Source of the DNA: a virus
Virus record (IMG/VR): IMGVR_UViG_3300035698_016128
Location: 60,120-124,119 of that record
Strand: one strand, 5' to 3'
Length of the DNA: 64,000 nucleotides
The notes beneath the pieces are model-generated. The model had not been told where the DNA came from. It worked only from the letters and a program-made list of their open reading frames with translations, and ran no database searches. The position numbers were made by a program, and so were the translations under genes. This document shows, piece after piece, positions 12,957 to 19,659 of this stretch (within the stretch, counting starts at the first letter, position 1; each line of letters begins with the position of its first letter).

Positions 12957-13553
12957 TTACATATCGAATGGGAAAGGCGACCCCTTACCCTTACTCTTAC
13001 TCTCCATCTTCGGGGTAGCCTTCTTCCTTCTCGCCTTCTTCGCCAGCGGCCTCGGGGGGGTAGTAGCGATATATTCCTTCTTCTTCGGCTTCGGGGGCGG
13101 AGTAACGATATATGCTAGCTCTACCGCTACGTCCTCGAGAGTAAGAAGAATCTCTATATCGCTCTCGCTGATAAGGAAGATATTACCGTCGAGCGTTCTT
13201 ATAATAACCTCCCGCTCGGTACCGCCAAGAAGAAACGGCGTTTCGACTTCGAACATCTGGTTCGTATATTCCTCGGGGAAGTAATTCGGTAACCCTCCCA
13301 TAAGGCTCCACTTGATAGTCGTAACTCGGGGAAGGTTAAACCCCGCGTCGTTACGTATACATCCCTTTAACATACCGTAGGTCTTACGAGCGTTATGCAA
13401 ATCCATAACTTCTCCTCTTTCTGTGAAAGGTGTACCGAATCTATCGTCCTTACTTAACTCCGCGATAAGGTTCTTTCTTTCTCTACCTCGGAAGACCGGG
13501 TTAGTATCGCCCTCCTTTAATTGATTTATGAACCTAGAGCTTGCCCCTCTCAC
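12957..13553 (-). CDS. Unknown protein with Pro/Lys-rich tail
   Basis: A 198-residue protein from a GTG overlapping the previous stop (GTGTGA), with GGAAGGAGGT just upstream. An internal ATG at 13406 (MDLHNARKTYG) also has a ribosome site (AGAGGAGAAGTT), so a shorter 149-residue form is possible. The end is a basic, proline-rich tail (TPPPKPKKKEY, then PRPLAKKARRKK). Not recognised. Confidence 0.65.
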   Translation of the reverse strand: MRGASSRFINQLKEGDTNPVFRGRERKNLIAELSKDDRFGTPFTERGEVMDLHNARKTYGMLKGCIRNDAGFNLPRVTTIKWSLMGGLPNYFPEEYTNQMFEVETPFLLGGTEREVIIRTLDGNIFLISESDIEILLTLEDVAVELAYIVTPPPKPKKKEYIATTPPRPLAKKARRKKATPKMESKSKGKGSPFPFDM

Positions 13554-13867
13554 ACCGCACCTCCTTCCAGCGGCATCTCGGTAAGACTCGCCAGTACCCG
13601 TTCCTTGGCGTTCGGGAACTCCATGGCGTAAGCCGGATTGGTAGTACCCAGTTCATAGATCGAGCCTGAGAAGGTGACGACCATACCATCACGCTTACCG
13701 ATGATCTTGGAAGAGCGTACTTCAAGACCGTTAAGGTTAGCACGTGGGTGATCAACGGGGACACCGAGAAGATGTGAGGAAATGAGTTCGGGGGCCATAT
13801 ACGGACTCGTCTGCCCGACTATGATTGCCCAGTTGTTGATCGTAATCGGTTTAACTTTATCTGCCAT
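13550..13867 (-). CDS. Unknown 105-residue beta-rich protein
   Basis: Starts MADKVKPITINNWAIIVGQT after AGAAGGAGGTGCGTA. Strand-rich middle (EVRSSKIIGKRDGMVVTFSG). Its end carries the ribosome site of the next gene. Not recognised. Confidence 0.78.
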   Translation of the reverse strand: MADKVKPITINNWAIIVGQTSPYMAPELISSHLLGVPVDHPRANLNGLEVRSSKIIGKRDGMVVTFSGSIYELGTTNPAYAMEFPNAKERVLASLTEMPLEGGAV

Positions 13868-13880
13868 TACGCACCTCCTT

Positions 13881-14069
13881 CTAGACTTTGACCAGCCCGA
13901 GCCGACCCGGCTCAACCATTGTCATCTTGTTGAGTTCAGCCATTGCCTCTTCCAAAGAAGTAAAGACACGAGCCGCCTCAATATGTTCGACCCAGCGACG
14001 AATACCGTCACGAGTCTCAAAGTACCACAGGGTACCGACCGGCGATGACATACTAATGTGATGCTCCAC
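13881..14069 (-). CDS. Unknown 62-residue protein
   Basis: GTG start (then EHHISMSSPVGTLWYFETRD) six bases after AAGGAGG; an ATG six codons downstream is an alternative. Short alpha/beta protein, not recognised. Confidence 0.65.
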   Translation of the reverse strand: MEHHISMSSPVGTLWYFETRDGIRRWVEHIEAARVFTSLEEAMAELNKMTMVEPGRLGLVKV

Positions 14070-14080
14070 CTCACACCTCC

Positions 14081-14242
14081 TTAGAAAGGACAATCGCCCT
14101 TACAGGGCTGATCATCACAGTCCTTGTCTTCGTTCTCGTAATCGTACGGTTCAAGCCCACAACCTTCGCGAGCCCGATTACATTCAGCCATTGCCTCTGT
14201 TTCCTGACCAGCGATGAATGTCTCCCACCGCATACCTCCCAT
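14081..14242 (-). CDS. Small acidic Cys protein
   Basis: A 53-residue frame, MGGMRWETFIAGQETEAMAE..., ending DQPCKGDCPF, with cysteines C21, C28, C42, C47 and C51. GGGAGGTGCAGT precedes the first ATG; a second ATG three codons on has its own GGAGGT. Packing between neighbours supports it. Confidence 0.65.
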   Translation of the reverse strand: MGGMRWETFIAGQETEAMAECNRAREGCGLEPYDYENEDKDCDDQPCKGDCPF

Positions 14243-14257
14243 ACTGCACCTCCCTTC

Positions 14258-14503
14258 TTACGAGCGGTTATCGGAACGACTCAAGTTACGGCTTGCGTAA
14301 AGGTTATCCATAAGCTGATCGCAAACATCCATCGGCGCGGACTTGTACAATTCGGAAACCCGCTGGCTGAGGATGCTTGTGTACTCCGCATCTATACCGT
14401 GATGCTTGATGCAGACACAGCCACGCTTGACGATAATGTAGTGCTGGCGCTCGCTGACCTTCCACTCTGCCTTGCACACGAAACAAACGACAGGTTTACC
14501 CAT
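14258..14503 (-). CDS. Small zinc-binding protein
   Basis: An 81-residue protein with CFVC near residue 7 and CVCIKHH near residue 29, a plausible mixed Cys/His metal site. The start lies inside the end of the upstream gene, with AAGGAGATTAAAG before it. Confidence 0.72.
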   Translation of the reverse strand: MGKPVVCFVCKAEWKVSERQHYIIVKRGCVCIKHHGIDAEYTSILSQRVSELYKSAPMDVCDQLMDNLYASRNLSRSDNRS

Positions 14504-14678
14504 CTTTAATCTCCTTCTTGGCCTTGTACCACTCGTTGTATTCCTCCCGTTGAGGACACCAGCGCATGTGGGGGTTGCTTTCAGGTCGCCCGTTCATAGT
14601 CCAAGCATACCCTCCGCAAGTACAGTAATGCTTAAAGCTCTTTAATGCCTCCGCCTCTGCCCTTGTCACCCTAGTCAT
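14496..14678 (-). CDS. Small zinc-binding protein
   Basis: A 60-residue protein, MTRVTRAEAEALKSFKHYCT..., with C-x-C (CTC) and a later Cys before a charged helix. GGAGG touches the ATG, so a GTG three codons on (14669) may be the real start. Not recognised. Confidence 0.65.
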   Translation of the reverse strand: MTRVTRAEAEALKSFKHYCTCGGYAWTMNGRPESNPHMRWCPQREEYNEWYKAKKEIKDG

Positions 14679-14883
14679 CCTCCACTGTGCTGACCTTGAT
14701 CTGGTTAACAGCCTTCATGTTGGTCTGAAGGTTCTTGATCACATCCCTATGGTGCTCGAAGACCAGATTCTTGGCGGCTCCAAGAGTCTTCTGTGCGTTG
14801 TGATACTCCGGGTTACCTTCCTTAACCCTGAAGATCCAACTACATGAGCCATCAACGAGGGCGAGATACCTTGCTACTGCCAT
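14671..14883 (-). CDS. Unknown 70-residue protein
   Basis: Starts MAVARYLALVDGSCSWIFRV after CAAGGAGGTGAAGTG. Likely alpha/beta. It overlaps the next gene by 8 bases. Not recognised. Confidence 0.75.
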   Translation of the reverse strand: MAVARYLALVDGSCSWIFRVKEGNPEYHNAQKTLGAAKNLVFEHHRDVIKNLQTNMKAVNQIKVSTVEDD

Positions 14884-14887
14884 CACT

Positions 14888-15061
14888 TCACCTCCTTGGC
14901 CAATCGCAGAAGAGCAGTTTAACATAGGAGGACATGATGTACACCGACTCAGGTATCCACGTTACACCATCAGCGCAGAGTACAAGAAAGTATGGTGCGA
15001 CGTACAATCCCTTGACGATCACGCCCCCATTGTCCTCATAGTAATGAGTTGGAGTCAACAT
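14888..15061 (-). CDS. Small 57-residue protein
   Basis: MLTPTHYYEDNGGVIVKGLY..., ending KLLFCDWPRR, after AAGGAGAAGGGA. Aromatic and hydrophobic. Its last codons (CCA AGG AGG TGA) supply the ribosome site of the next gene, which supports coupled translation. Confidence 0.65.
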   Translation of the reverse strand: MLTPTHYYEDNGGVIVKGLYVAPYFLVLCADGVTWIPESVYIMSSYVKLLFCDWPRR

Positions 15062-15071
15062 TCCCTTCTCC

Positions 15072-15242
15072 TTATCTTACTTCTTGTGCGGTTGCAAGAC
15101 TGTACTCACTGAAGTAGAGGATGAAGCACCCATGTTTGGTGTTCATATCTTCCAGGATGTCATCCGTAACTTCCGTCTGTCCAACGTTGAAGTCATAACA
15201 GCAGGAGTTCAGCCACCAATCGTAGAATGTAAGCCAGAACAT
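15072..15242 (-). CDS. Small MFW-type protein
   Basis: A 56-residue protein, MFWLTFYDWWLNSCCYDFNV..., after GGAGGCAATT. Its start resembles MFWVNFYDWFLISF of the plus-strand gene at 19459, so the two are probably paralogues in opposite operons. Function unknown. Confidence 0.7.
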   Translation of the reverse strand: MFWLTFYDWWLNSCCYDFNVGQTEVTDDILEDMNTKHGCFILYFSEYSLATAQEVR

Positions 15243-15254
15243 AATTGCCTCCGT

Positions 15255-15635
15255 CTAAAGTAGTTTTCCACAAAGAGCCATTAACCGCTGAGCAATATCG
15301 AGATGTTCGGCTTGCTGTGCCTCTGTGAACGGAGTGCCATTGATTTCAGCCAACCGAATAATCTCACTGGCGGAACCAAGAAATGATTTCTCCCAAAAGG
15401 CCATTTCTTCTTTGATCGGTACAGGCTCGTCTGCCTGTTTGACCATAGCCCTGATCGCATCTTTAGTAGGCATGGTATAGAATGGAGCACCCAAGTTGAT
15501 ACACTCCCCATCGCTGTTCTCAACATCATAGTAGTCGATGATACCTTCAGGTGTCTCCGAGTCCCAACACCCATAGACGTAATACGTCATATTGTCAATG
15601 AAATAGACAGTGGTTATCTCGCTTCCCGTTTTCAT
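15255..15635 (-). CDS. Unknown acidic 126-residue protein
   Basis: Starts MKTGSEITTVYFIDNMTYYV after AAAAGGAGATAGGAAA. First gene after P4. Acidic alpha/beta protein; no motif recognised. Confidence 0.78.
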   Translation of the reverse strand: MKTGSEITTVYFIDNMTYYVYGCWDSETPEGIIDYYDVENSDGECINLGAPFYTMPTKDAIRAMVKQADEPVPIKEEMAFWEKSFLGSASEIIRLAEINGTPFTEAQQAEHLDIAQRLMALCGKLL

Positions 15636-15675
15636 TTTCCTATCTCCTTTTCTGGTTGGTGTTACCCTTATTAGT

Positions 15676-15692
15676 TGCAAGTCGTATGCCAA
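15676..15692 (-). promoter_or_regulatory. Sigma-54-type promoter P4
   Basis: Minus strand TTGGCATACGACTTGCA: TTGGCA at -24, TTGCA at -12, GG-N10-GC. Start predicted near 15665, 30 bases before the gene at 15635. It would read the eleven-gene minus-strand operon down to 12619. Confidence 0.75.
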
Positions 15693-15773
15693 GCAAAAAC
15701 CCGTCTATAGACTATGCGATAGGTGTCTGCTTCTCGGTCCATAGGTAATTGTTTTCTTCTTTTGGGTAATCCC

Positions 15774-15791
15774 TTACCCACTCGTTTTACC
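15774..15791. promoter_or_regulatory. TTACCCACTCGTTTTACC box upstream of P4
   Basis: Reverse complement of the AACGAGTGGGTAA box near P2. It lies about 115 bases upstream of the P4 start and overlaps the stop codon of the next gene. Confidence 0.5.
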
Positions 15792-15954
15792 ATACGACAA
15801 CATAGCCTTCCCTATCGGCTATCTCCACCAATGTATCCCAGTTATCTTCGACCCACTTGGTGTGCTTATCGCACGAGTCCTTTTCAAACTTCCTGATGCG
15901 CTCTGCAACACGCCCACCTGCCTCATCCATATCTATTACATTTGACTCGTCCAT
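15787..15954 (-). CDS. Small acidic 55-residue protein
   Basis: MDESNVIDMDEAGGRVAERI..., ending REGYVVVW, after AAAGGAGAGCCACATT. A single-gene unit between P5 and P4. Helical and charged. Not recognised. Confidence 0.72.
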   Translation of the reverse strand: MDESNVIDMDEAGGRVAERIRKFEKDSCDKHTKWVEDNWDTLVEIADREGYVVVW

Positions 15955-15995
15955 AATGTGGCTCTCCTTTCAAGTGTTGGTTCACCATTATATGA

Positions 15996-16012
15996 TGCAA
16001 GTCGTATGCCAA
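15996..16012 (-). promoter_or_regulatory. Sigma-54-type promoter P5
   Basis: Minus strand TTGGCATACGACTTGCA, identical over 17 bases to P4, followed by TCATATAATGG. Start near 15985, 31 bases before the small gene at 15954. TATAAT lies nearby but is only 14 bases from TTGGCA, too close for a sigma-70 pair. Confidence 0.72.
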
Positions 16013-16147
16013 CACTTGGCGACGGTCTTAGATATATATGAGTAATCCACGGAGCTCTATGGTGACGAAATACGGCACCCGATGACGCAAATTGTCACCG
16101 GGGCCGTCAGACAGTCTAAGGTAGGATGTTATGTAAGAGCCCTGACT

Positions 16148-16318
16148 CTACGCCTTCTTGACCTTGCCGGTTCCCGGGACAGAGGCCGCCGCACGAGCAC
16201 GCTTCATGCCACGCGGAGCATTGGGGTTCTTCTGTCCGGTGTTGCGGTTCTTCGAGCAGTTGCTCCGTGCGCCACACGCATCGTAACACGCCTTAACCCT
16301 GAATCCTGTACAAGCCAT
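16148..16318 (-). CDS. Small basic Cys-containing protein
   Basis: A 56-residue protein, MACTGFRVKACYDACGARSN..., then a very basic tail ending GTGKVKKA. Four Cys in the first 22 residues. AAGGAGAAG precedes the start. Second gene after P6. Not recognised. Confidence 0.65.
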   Translation of the reverse strand: MACTGFRVKACYDACGARSNCSKNRNTGQKNPNAPRGMKRARAAASVPGTGKVKKA

Positions 16319-16360
16319 CTCATCTTCTCCTTCGTACCTTCTTGGGTTTAATCCGGTTGG

Positions 16361-16720
16361 CTACAGCGCTTTGTCATCCACCTCCAACGAAGGGTGCTTG
16401 CCTTTGGCCGACCGCAACGTGAAGTTGAACTCGCTTGCCATGATACCGACCTGCTTCGCCGTGAGGGTGAAGATTCTTCCGTCATCCAACGTGCCACGAA
16501 TGGTCTCGACAGTCTTGGCATTGTGAACAACGAAGATGTTGACGATTTTGCCACCGCCAACAACTTCCGGCAGAGGCGGAGCGGGTTCGGGTACCTTCTC
16601 AACGAGTATGCCGGTCCACTGCTTGCCACACTCAGGGCAAGTATGGACCGCCGAAATCTCACCACCACAGCGGTAGCAAGTCTGCTCGTCGGCCTTCTTG
16701 TGGCAGTATGGACATTCCAT
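16361..16720 (-). CDS. Double zinc-ribbon protein
   Basis: A 119-residue protein. CPYC and CYRC (residues about 3-18), then CPEC near 28, form one or two zinc knuckles. A proline linker (PEPAPPLPE) leads to a beta-rich C-terminal domain. GAGGAGGAAAGCGT precedes the ATG. First gene after P6. Possibly a nucleic-acid-binding regulator; unproven. Confidence 0.8.
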   Translation of the reverse strand: MECPYCHKKADEQTCYRCGGEISAVHTCPECGKQWTGILVEKVPEPAPPLPEVVGGGKIVNIFVVHNAKTVETIRGTLDDGRIFTLTAKQVGIMASEFNFTLRSAKGKHPSLEVDDKAL

Positions 16721-16784
16721 ACGCTTTCCTCCTCATGTTGTGCTACGTTCACGATTTGTAACCCTGCCTTCAGCAGTTAGTATA

Positions 16785-16801
16785 TGCGAATCGCATGCCA
16801 A
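16785..16801 (-). promoter_or_regulatory. Sigma-54-type promoter P6
   Basis: Minus strand TTGGCATGCGATTCGCA: GG-N10-GC kept, -12 box TCGCA instead of TTGCA. Start near 16774, 54 bases before the zinc-ribbon gene. Confidence 0.6.
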
Positions 16802-16873
16802 GCTAAATAGACTACGTAGACACGTCTTTGTATACCAAGGGATATCGGTACGATAAATTATATAGGAACCTCC

Positions 16874-16908
16874 TTACCCAATATGTGAAACTCTTTTCCC
16901 ACTCGTTC
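16874..16908. promoter_or_regulatory. Upstream box of P6
   Basis: Read on the minus strand: GAACGAGTGGGAAAAGAG, TTTCACATA, then TTGGGTAA. The same series AACGAGTGGG(T/A)AAAGAG plus TTTCACATA occurs at 17745. Centre about 115 bases upstream of the P6 start. Confidence 0.55.
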
Positions 16909-16963
16909 GCCGACCAATAGATATCGTACCATATATATCTTTATACAAGCAAGATCCCAATAC

Positions 16964-16999
16964 GATATCCCCCAGTCAGGTTTATACTGTGGATCAGTT
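16964..16999. repeat. GATATCCCC / CTGTGGATCAGTT hairpin repeat, copy 3
   Basis: GATATCCCCCAGTCAGG, then TTTATACTGTGGATCAGTT; nearly identical to copy 2 at 12524. Confidence 0.8.
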
Positions 17000-17038
17000 A
17001 ATACCTAACGATAAAGAAAGATAATCTAATTAGATAAC

Positions 17039-17074
17039 GATATCCCCAGGTCAGTTTATTGCTGTGGATTATTA
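17039..17074. repeat. GATATCCCC / CTGTGGATCAGTT hairpin repeat, copy 4
   Basis: GATATCCCCAGGTCAG, then TTTATTGCTGTGGATTATT; the most divergent copy, 75 bases from copy 3. Confidence 0.7.
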
Positions 17075-17295
17075 GATATCGCTTGATAGAATAAAAAAGG
17101 AGACTTCAACCGCCACAGGGTCATAATAAGAGTCAGAAAGGATAACACCCTCTTACTATGAAGCGAAAACGTGTCGGCTAAAGTCCCCTATACAACTCAC
17201 ATGCACCGGCGACGCGCTAGAACTTTGCATAAAGTCCCGGCAGCATGAGGATGCTCACCTATGAACGAAGCCACCCACCTCCTTGATTGTTTATC

Positions 17296-17532
17296 CTACA
17301 ACATCCACCCCTTGGGGGTCAAGTTCTTCTGAAGGACAACCTCATATGATACCCTGTTGATGAACAAGGACAGAACAGTCCACCTGGGCCTTGATTGATA
17401 CGCCACCGACACCCCATGCTTGAAGTCACGGTGGATTGTAACCTGCTTCCTGTTGCTGGTCAGGTGGACAGTGATATGATTCCTACCGCTCGAACCCAAG
17501 CGGTATCTTCTTATATGCAAATTCAATTCCAT
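17296..17532 (-). CDS. Unknown basic 78-residue protein
   Basis: MELNLHIRRYRLGSSGRNHI..., basic and beta-rich. AAAAGGAG touches the ATG directly. A TTG two codons on has normal spacing and could be the real start. Single gene after P7. Confidence 0.65.
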   Translation of the reverse strand: MELNLHIRRYRLGSSGRNHITVHLTSNRKQVTIHRDFKHGVSVAYQSRPRWTVLSLFINRVSYEVVLQKNLTPKGWML

Positions 17533-17564
17533 CTCCTTTTCGCTGTGCTGTTACAGGTTAGTAC

Positions 17565-17581
17565 TGCAAACGGTATGCCAA
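17565..17581 (-). promoter_or_regulatory. Sigma-54-type promoter P7
   Basis: Minus strand TTGGCATACCGTTTGCA: perfect TTGGCA and TTTGCA with GG-N10-GC. Start near 17554, 22 bases before the gene at 17532. Confidence 0.72.
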
Positions 17582-17744
17582 CCTAACAAAGTCGCACCCG
17601 ACCCTATATATATATCGTATTACATCCATAGACATCGTTTATCGCACCCTTTTGCTCAGTTATATGTACTCTAGGAAAACTTTTACCCACCTCTATACCA
17701 TCGTAGTTGCATCTACCTAGTCTATTCAGGTACTTACGCCACTT

Positions 17745-17790
17745 AACGAGTGGGTAAAGAGTTTCACATAATAAGTAATACCTTACCCAA
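17745..17790. promoter_or_regulatory. AACGAGTGGGTAA box in the divergent region
   Basis: AACGAGTGGGTAAAGAG, TTTCACATA and, after a short gap, CCTTACCCAA: two oppositely oriented boxes. A further TTACCCACC lies near 17687. Together they are 135-230 bases from P7 and about 210-250 from P8. Confidence 0.5.
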
Positions 17791-17879
17791 TACGACATCG
17801 CAATAGTATCTTTCAACACCACTTAGAGTATTTACCTATGCTAACGACTCACCTTTCAACACCCTTTTTAATCTTTTAA

Positions 17880-17950
17880 TACAATTTATTGTCTAAAAAT
17901 ACATATTCTTGTATCCAACTAATCTTTTTTACACTCTACAAGTCTTTGTA
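17880..17950. promoter_or_regulatory. Three TACAA/TTGTA palindromes upstream of P8
   Basis: TACAATTTATTGTC (17880), TACATATTCTTGTA (17900) and TACAAGTCTTTGTA (17937), each one mismatch from TACAANTTNTTGTA. Centres are about 50, 90 and 110 bases upstream of the predicted P8 start. The last pair is 37 bases apart, as at P1 (38). Confidence 0.6.
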
Positions 17951-17967
17951 ATTGTCTTTCCTTAACG

Positions 17968-17984
17968 ATGGCACATGTTTTGCA
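17968..17984 (+). promoter_or_regulatory. Sigma-54-type promoter P8
   Basis: ATGGCACATGTTTTGCA: TGGCAC and TTTTGCA with GG (17970) and GC (17982) ten bases apart. Start near 17995, 46 bases before the first plus-strand gene. Confidence 0.72.
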
Positions 17985-18040
17985 CCTACTACCTTATAAC
18001 AACACACACGTACAAGGCGAGTTCAGAAAGGAAAGATGAT

Positions 18041-18352
18041 ATGCCTGAGAAAGATTTGGTAGTTGACCTTGTTGTCGTATACCACATAAACTCTGTGTTC
18101 AATGAGGACGGAGAAGAAGGGTTATCGAGGGTAGCTGAATGGATTGGCAAAACCAAGCTTAACCCGAAGACAATGTTCAGCATCTCATCCAGCATGTTCA
18201 GCAAGCACACAGCTCAGCTCTCCATACGGGGTACAATCAAAGAGTCTAAGTTGCAACGCTTCACCGATATAATTCTCAATGCTCGGTGCTTCGGCACTAC
18301 CACTGACGCTCGTTGGCGGTATGCCAACACATCCGAATGGAATGACCTGTAA
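18041..18352 (+). CDS. Unknown 103-residue protein
   Basis: Starts MPEKDLVVDLVVVYHINSVF after GAAAGGAAAGATGAT. Alpha/beta; no motif recognised. First gene of the P8 operon. Confidence 0.78.
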   Translation: MPEKDLVVDLVVVYHINSVFNEDGEEGLSRVAEWIGKTKLNPKTMFSISSSMFSKHTAQLSIRGTIKESKLQRFTDIILNARCFGTTTDARWRYANTSEWNDL

Positions 18353-18362
18353 AGGAGCCGAT

Positions 18363-18554
18363 ATGCCAAAGCTTGAGTTCAATCTTGATGAGGTAGGCAC
18401 AATCATATCGTTGGTGAGCAGGAATCTGTATGGCATTGACGATAGTAATGTCCGTGAGAAGCAACGGAGTGAAGATATTCTTCGCAAGATAAGCAAAGTA
18501 ATCAGCAAACCCATAAAGAAAGGATGTGAACCATGCCAATCATCACCGAAGTAA
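18363..18554 (+). CDS. Unknown 63-residue protein
   Basis: Starts MPKLEFNLDEVGTIISLVSR after AAAGGAGCCGAT. Helical, ending CEPCQSSPK. It overlaps the next gene by 22 bases. Confidence 0.72.
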   Translation: MPKLEFNLDEVGTIISLVSRNLYGIDDSNVREKQRSEDILRKISKVISKPIKKGCEPCQSSPK

Positions 18555-18814
18555 CCGACGCAATCATGAAGATGAGCATTGAAGATCTCATGGCTGTGCG
18601 CAAATGCGTGACGCACAGACACGAAGCTCTCTCGAACGAGAAACGTTATTCCTTCCGAAGCGGTACACGTGTCGAATGGGTTGGCCCGAAGTCCGGTTAC
18701 AACAAAGGCACCATCAAGAGGCGCAACCCCAAGACCGCTACCATCGACGCTGACGGAAACGGCGAATGGCGTGTCCCCTACCACATGCTCACCGCTATCG
18801 GCGCAGAGGCGTAA
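18533..18814 (+). CDS. Small beta-barrel (KOW/Tudor-like) protein
   Basis: A 93-residue protein. A helical start is followed by FRSGTRVEWVGPKSGYNKGT, then IKRRNPKTATI and WRVPYHMLTAI. The order resembles small SH3/KOW-like barrels that phages use for nucleic-acid contact. AGAAAGGATGTGAACC precedes the ATG. Fold assignment is tentative. Confidence 0.7.
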   Translation: MPIITEVTDAIMKMSIEDLMAVRKCVTHRHEALSNEKRYSFRSGTRVEWVGPKSGYNKGTIKRRNPKTATIDADGNGEWRVPYHMLTAIGAEA

Positions 18815-18820
18815 TCATGG

Positions 18821-19297
18821 GTGACGGATAGCAAGGAAATTCATGTGAAAAAATGGATGCGCAAGGGCATCAACGCCCTACAAGCAAGCTCTTGCCGTGT
18901 ATGGGAATTCGACATTGGTGAGGTCCCCATAAAGCGGTACGCTACACCGGACTCGTTCACTACGAAGGAAGCACGGCTAGATTTGTGGATGGGCAACATG
19001 ATGTGGCAACTCAAAGATCACCACGGCACGAAGATCAACGGAGAACAAGCACGACAGATCATGTTTGAGTATATGTCGTCAGAATTTTACGAGAAAGTTA
19101 ATGCCAAGTTCCATCGTAAGAAGGTGGTACCCAAGGAGAAACCGAGGCTGACCTCTAAGGATGTTGGCTGGCTTGCGGAGACAGCACCACCTCCACCCGA
19201 AGATAAAACCACACCACTACGTAGACCAGTACATAAACCAAATCGCAAACCTGTTCGTAAGCCTACAAGAGTACCAATGAGGAAGGCCATCGAATGA
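18821..19297 (+). CDS. Unknown protein with basic Pro/Arg repeat tail
   Basis: A 158-residue protein from a GTG (TDSKEIHVKKWMRKG...). A second GTG eight codons on has the better site (AAGGAAATTCAT). The last 35 residues are repeats of KPxRKP (NRKPVRKPTRVPMRK), like tails at the window start and at 48637. Not recognised. Confidence 0.7.
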   Translation: MTDSKEIHVKKWMRKGINALQASSCRVWEFDIGEVPIKRYATPDSFTTKEARLDLWMGNMMWQLKDHHGTKINGEQARQIMFEYMSSEFYEKVNAKFHRKKVVPKEKPRLTSKDVGWLAETAPPPPEDKTTPLRRPVHKPNRKPVRKPTRVPMRKAIE

Positions 19298-19374
19298 CGA
19301 GTGAGAAAACTTTTACTATCTACTGGAAACAATGTACCGCTTATGGTATGCAGGTTGCCCATCTAACGGGCCTT

Positions 19375-19394
19375 AGACGCCATCTAAGGCGTCT
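19375..19394. other. Inverted repeat directly upstream of P9
   Basis: AGACGCC-ATCTAA-GGCGTCT, a perfect 7-bp stem with an overlapping alternative GCCTTAG/CTAAGGC pairing. It could end the preceding transcript or bind a regulator; it stops seven bases before the -24 element. Confidence 0.65.
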
Positions 19395-19401
19395 GAACGT
19401 A

Positions 19402-19418
19402 TTGGCATGGGCATTGCA
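19402..19418 (+). promoter_or_regulatory. Sigma-54-type promoter P9
   Basis: TTGGCATGGGCATTGCA: TTGGCA and ATTGCA with GG (19404) and GC (19416) ten bases apart. Start near 19429, 30 bases before the ATG at 19459. Confidence 0.7.
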
Positions 19419-19458
19419 CTAAATACTAATAAAAAGGGCGCACACAGGGGGAAACGAT

Positions 19459-19659
19459 ATGTTTTGGGTTAATTTTTACGACTGGTTCCTTATCTCATTC
19501 GGCACAGAAGTTTACGGTGTCGGTAATGACACCACTCTTTACTTCCTTGACAGCATCGATGAAGAATGTCTCGGTGAATTTGCCGACCTGTATATGACAT
19601 ACACCGGATATAGCGCTGAAGAATGTGTAGACGAATTCATTGGAGTGCAAAATGGCTAA
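19459..19659 (+). CDS. Small acidic MFW-type protein
   Basis: A 66-residue protein, MFWVNFYDWFLISFGTEVYG..., acidic and aromatic. The first 14 residues resemble the minus-strand gene product at 15072. CAGGGGGAAACGAT precedes the ATG. First gene after P9; it carries the ribosome site of the polymerase X-like gene. Confidence 0.78.
   Translation: MFWVNFYDWFLISFGTEVYGVGNDTTLYFLDSIDEECLGEFADLYMTYTGYSAEECVDEFIGVQNG

Larger units (their letters stand above)
16721..17295. other. Intergenic region with P6 and two hairpin repeats
   Basis: No gene is supported. It contains P6, its upstream box and hairpin repeat copies 3 and 4. From about 17080 to 17295 nothing clear is seen; the longest frame there encodes 24 residues. 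Confidence 0.6.
17533..18040. other. Divergent regulatory region with P7 and P8
   Basis: No gene is supported; a 72-codon minus-strand frame at 17604-17822 lacks a ribosome site and crosses the regulatory boxes. The region holds divergent promoters P7 and P8, an AACGAGTGGGTAA box and three TACAA/TTGTA palindromes. It is the switch point between minus- and plus-strand genes. Confidence 0.6.

Noticed and set aside
15988-16012. TTGGCA with TATAAT as a sigma-70 promoter (P5 region)
   Set aside because: Spacing of only 14 bases; the GG-N10-GC reading fits all sister sites better.
17604-17822. Minus-strand open frame of 72 codons
   Set aside because: GTG start without ribosome site; it overlaps the AACGAGTGGGTAA boxes of a regulatory region.
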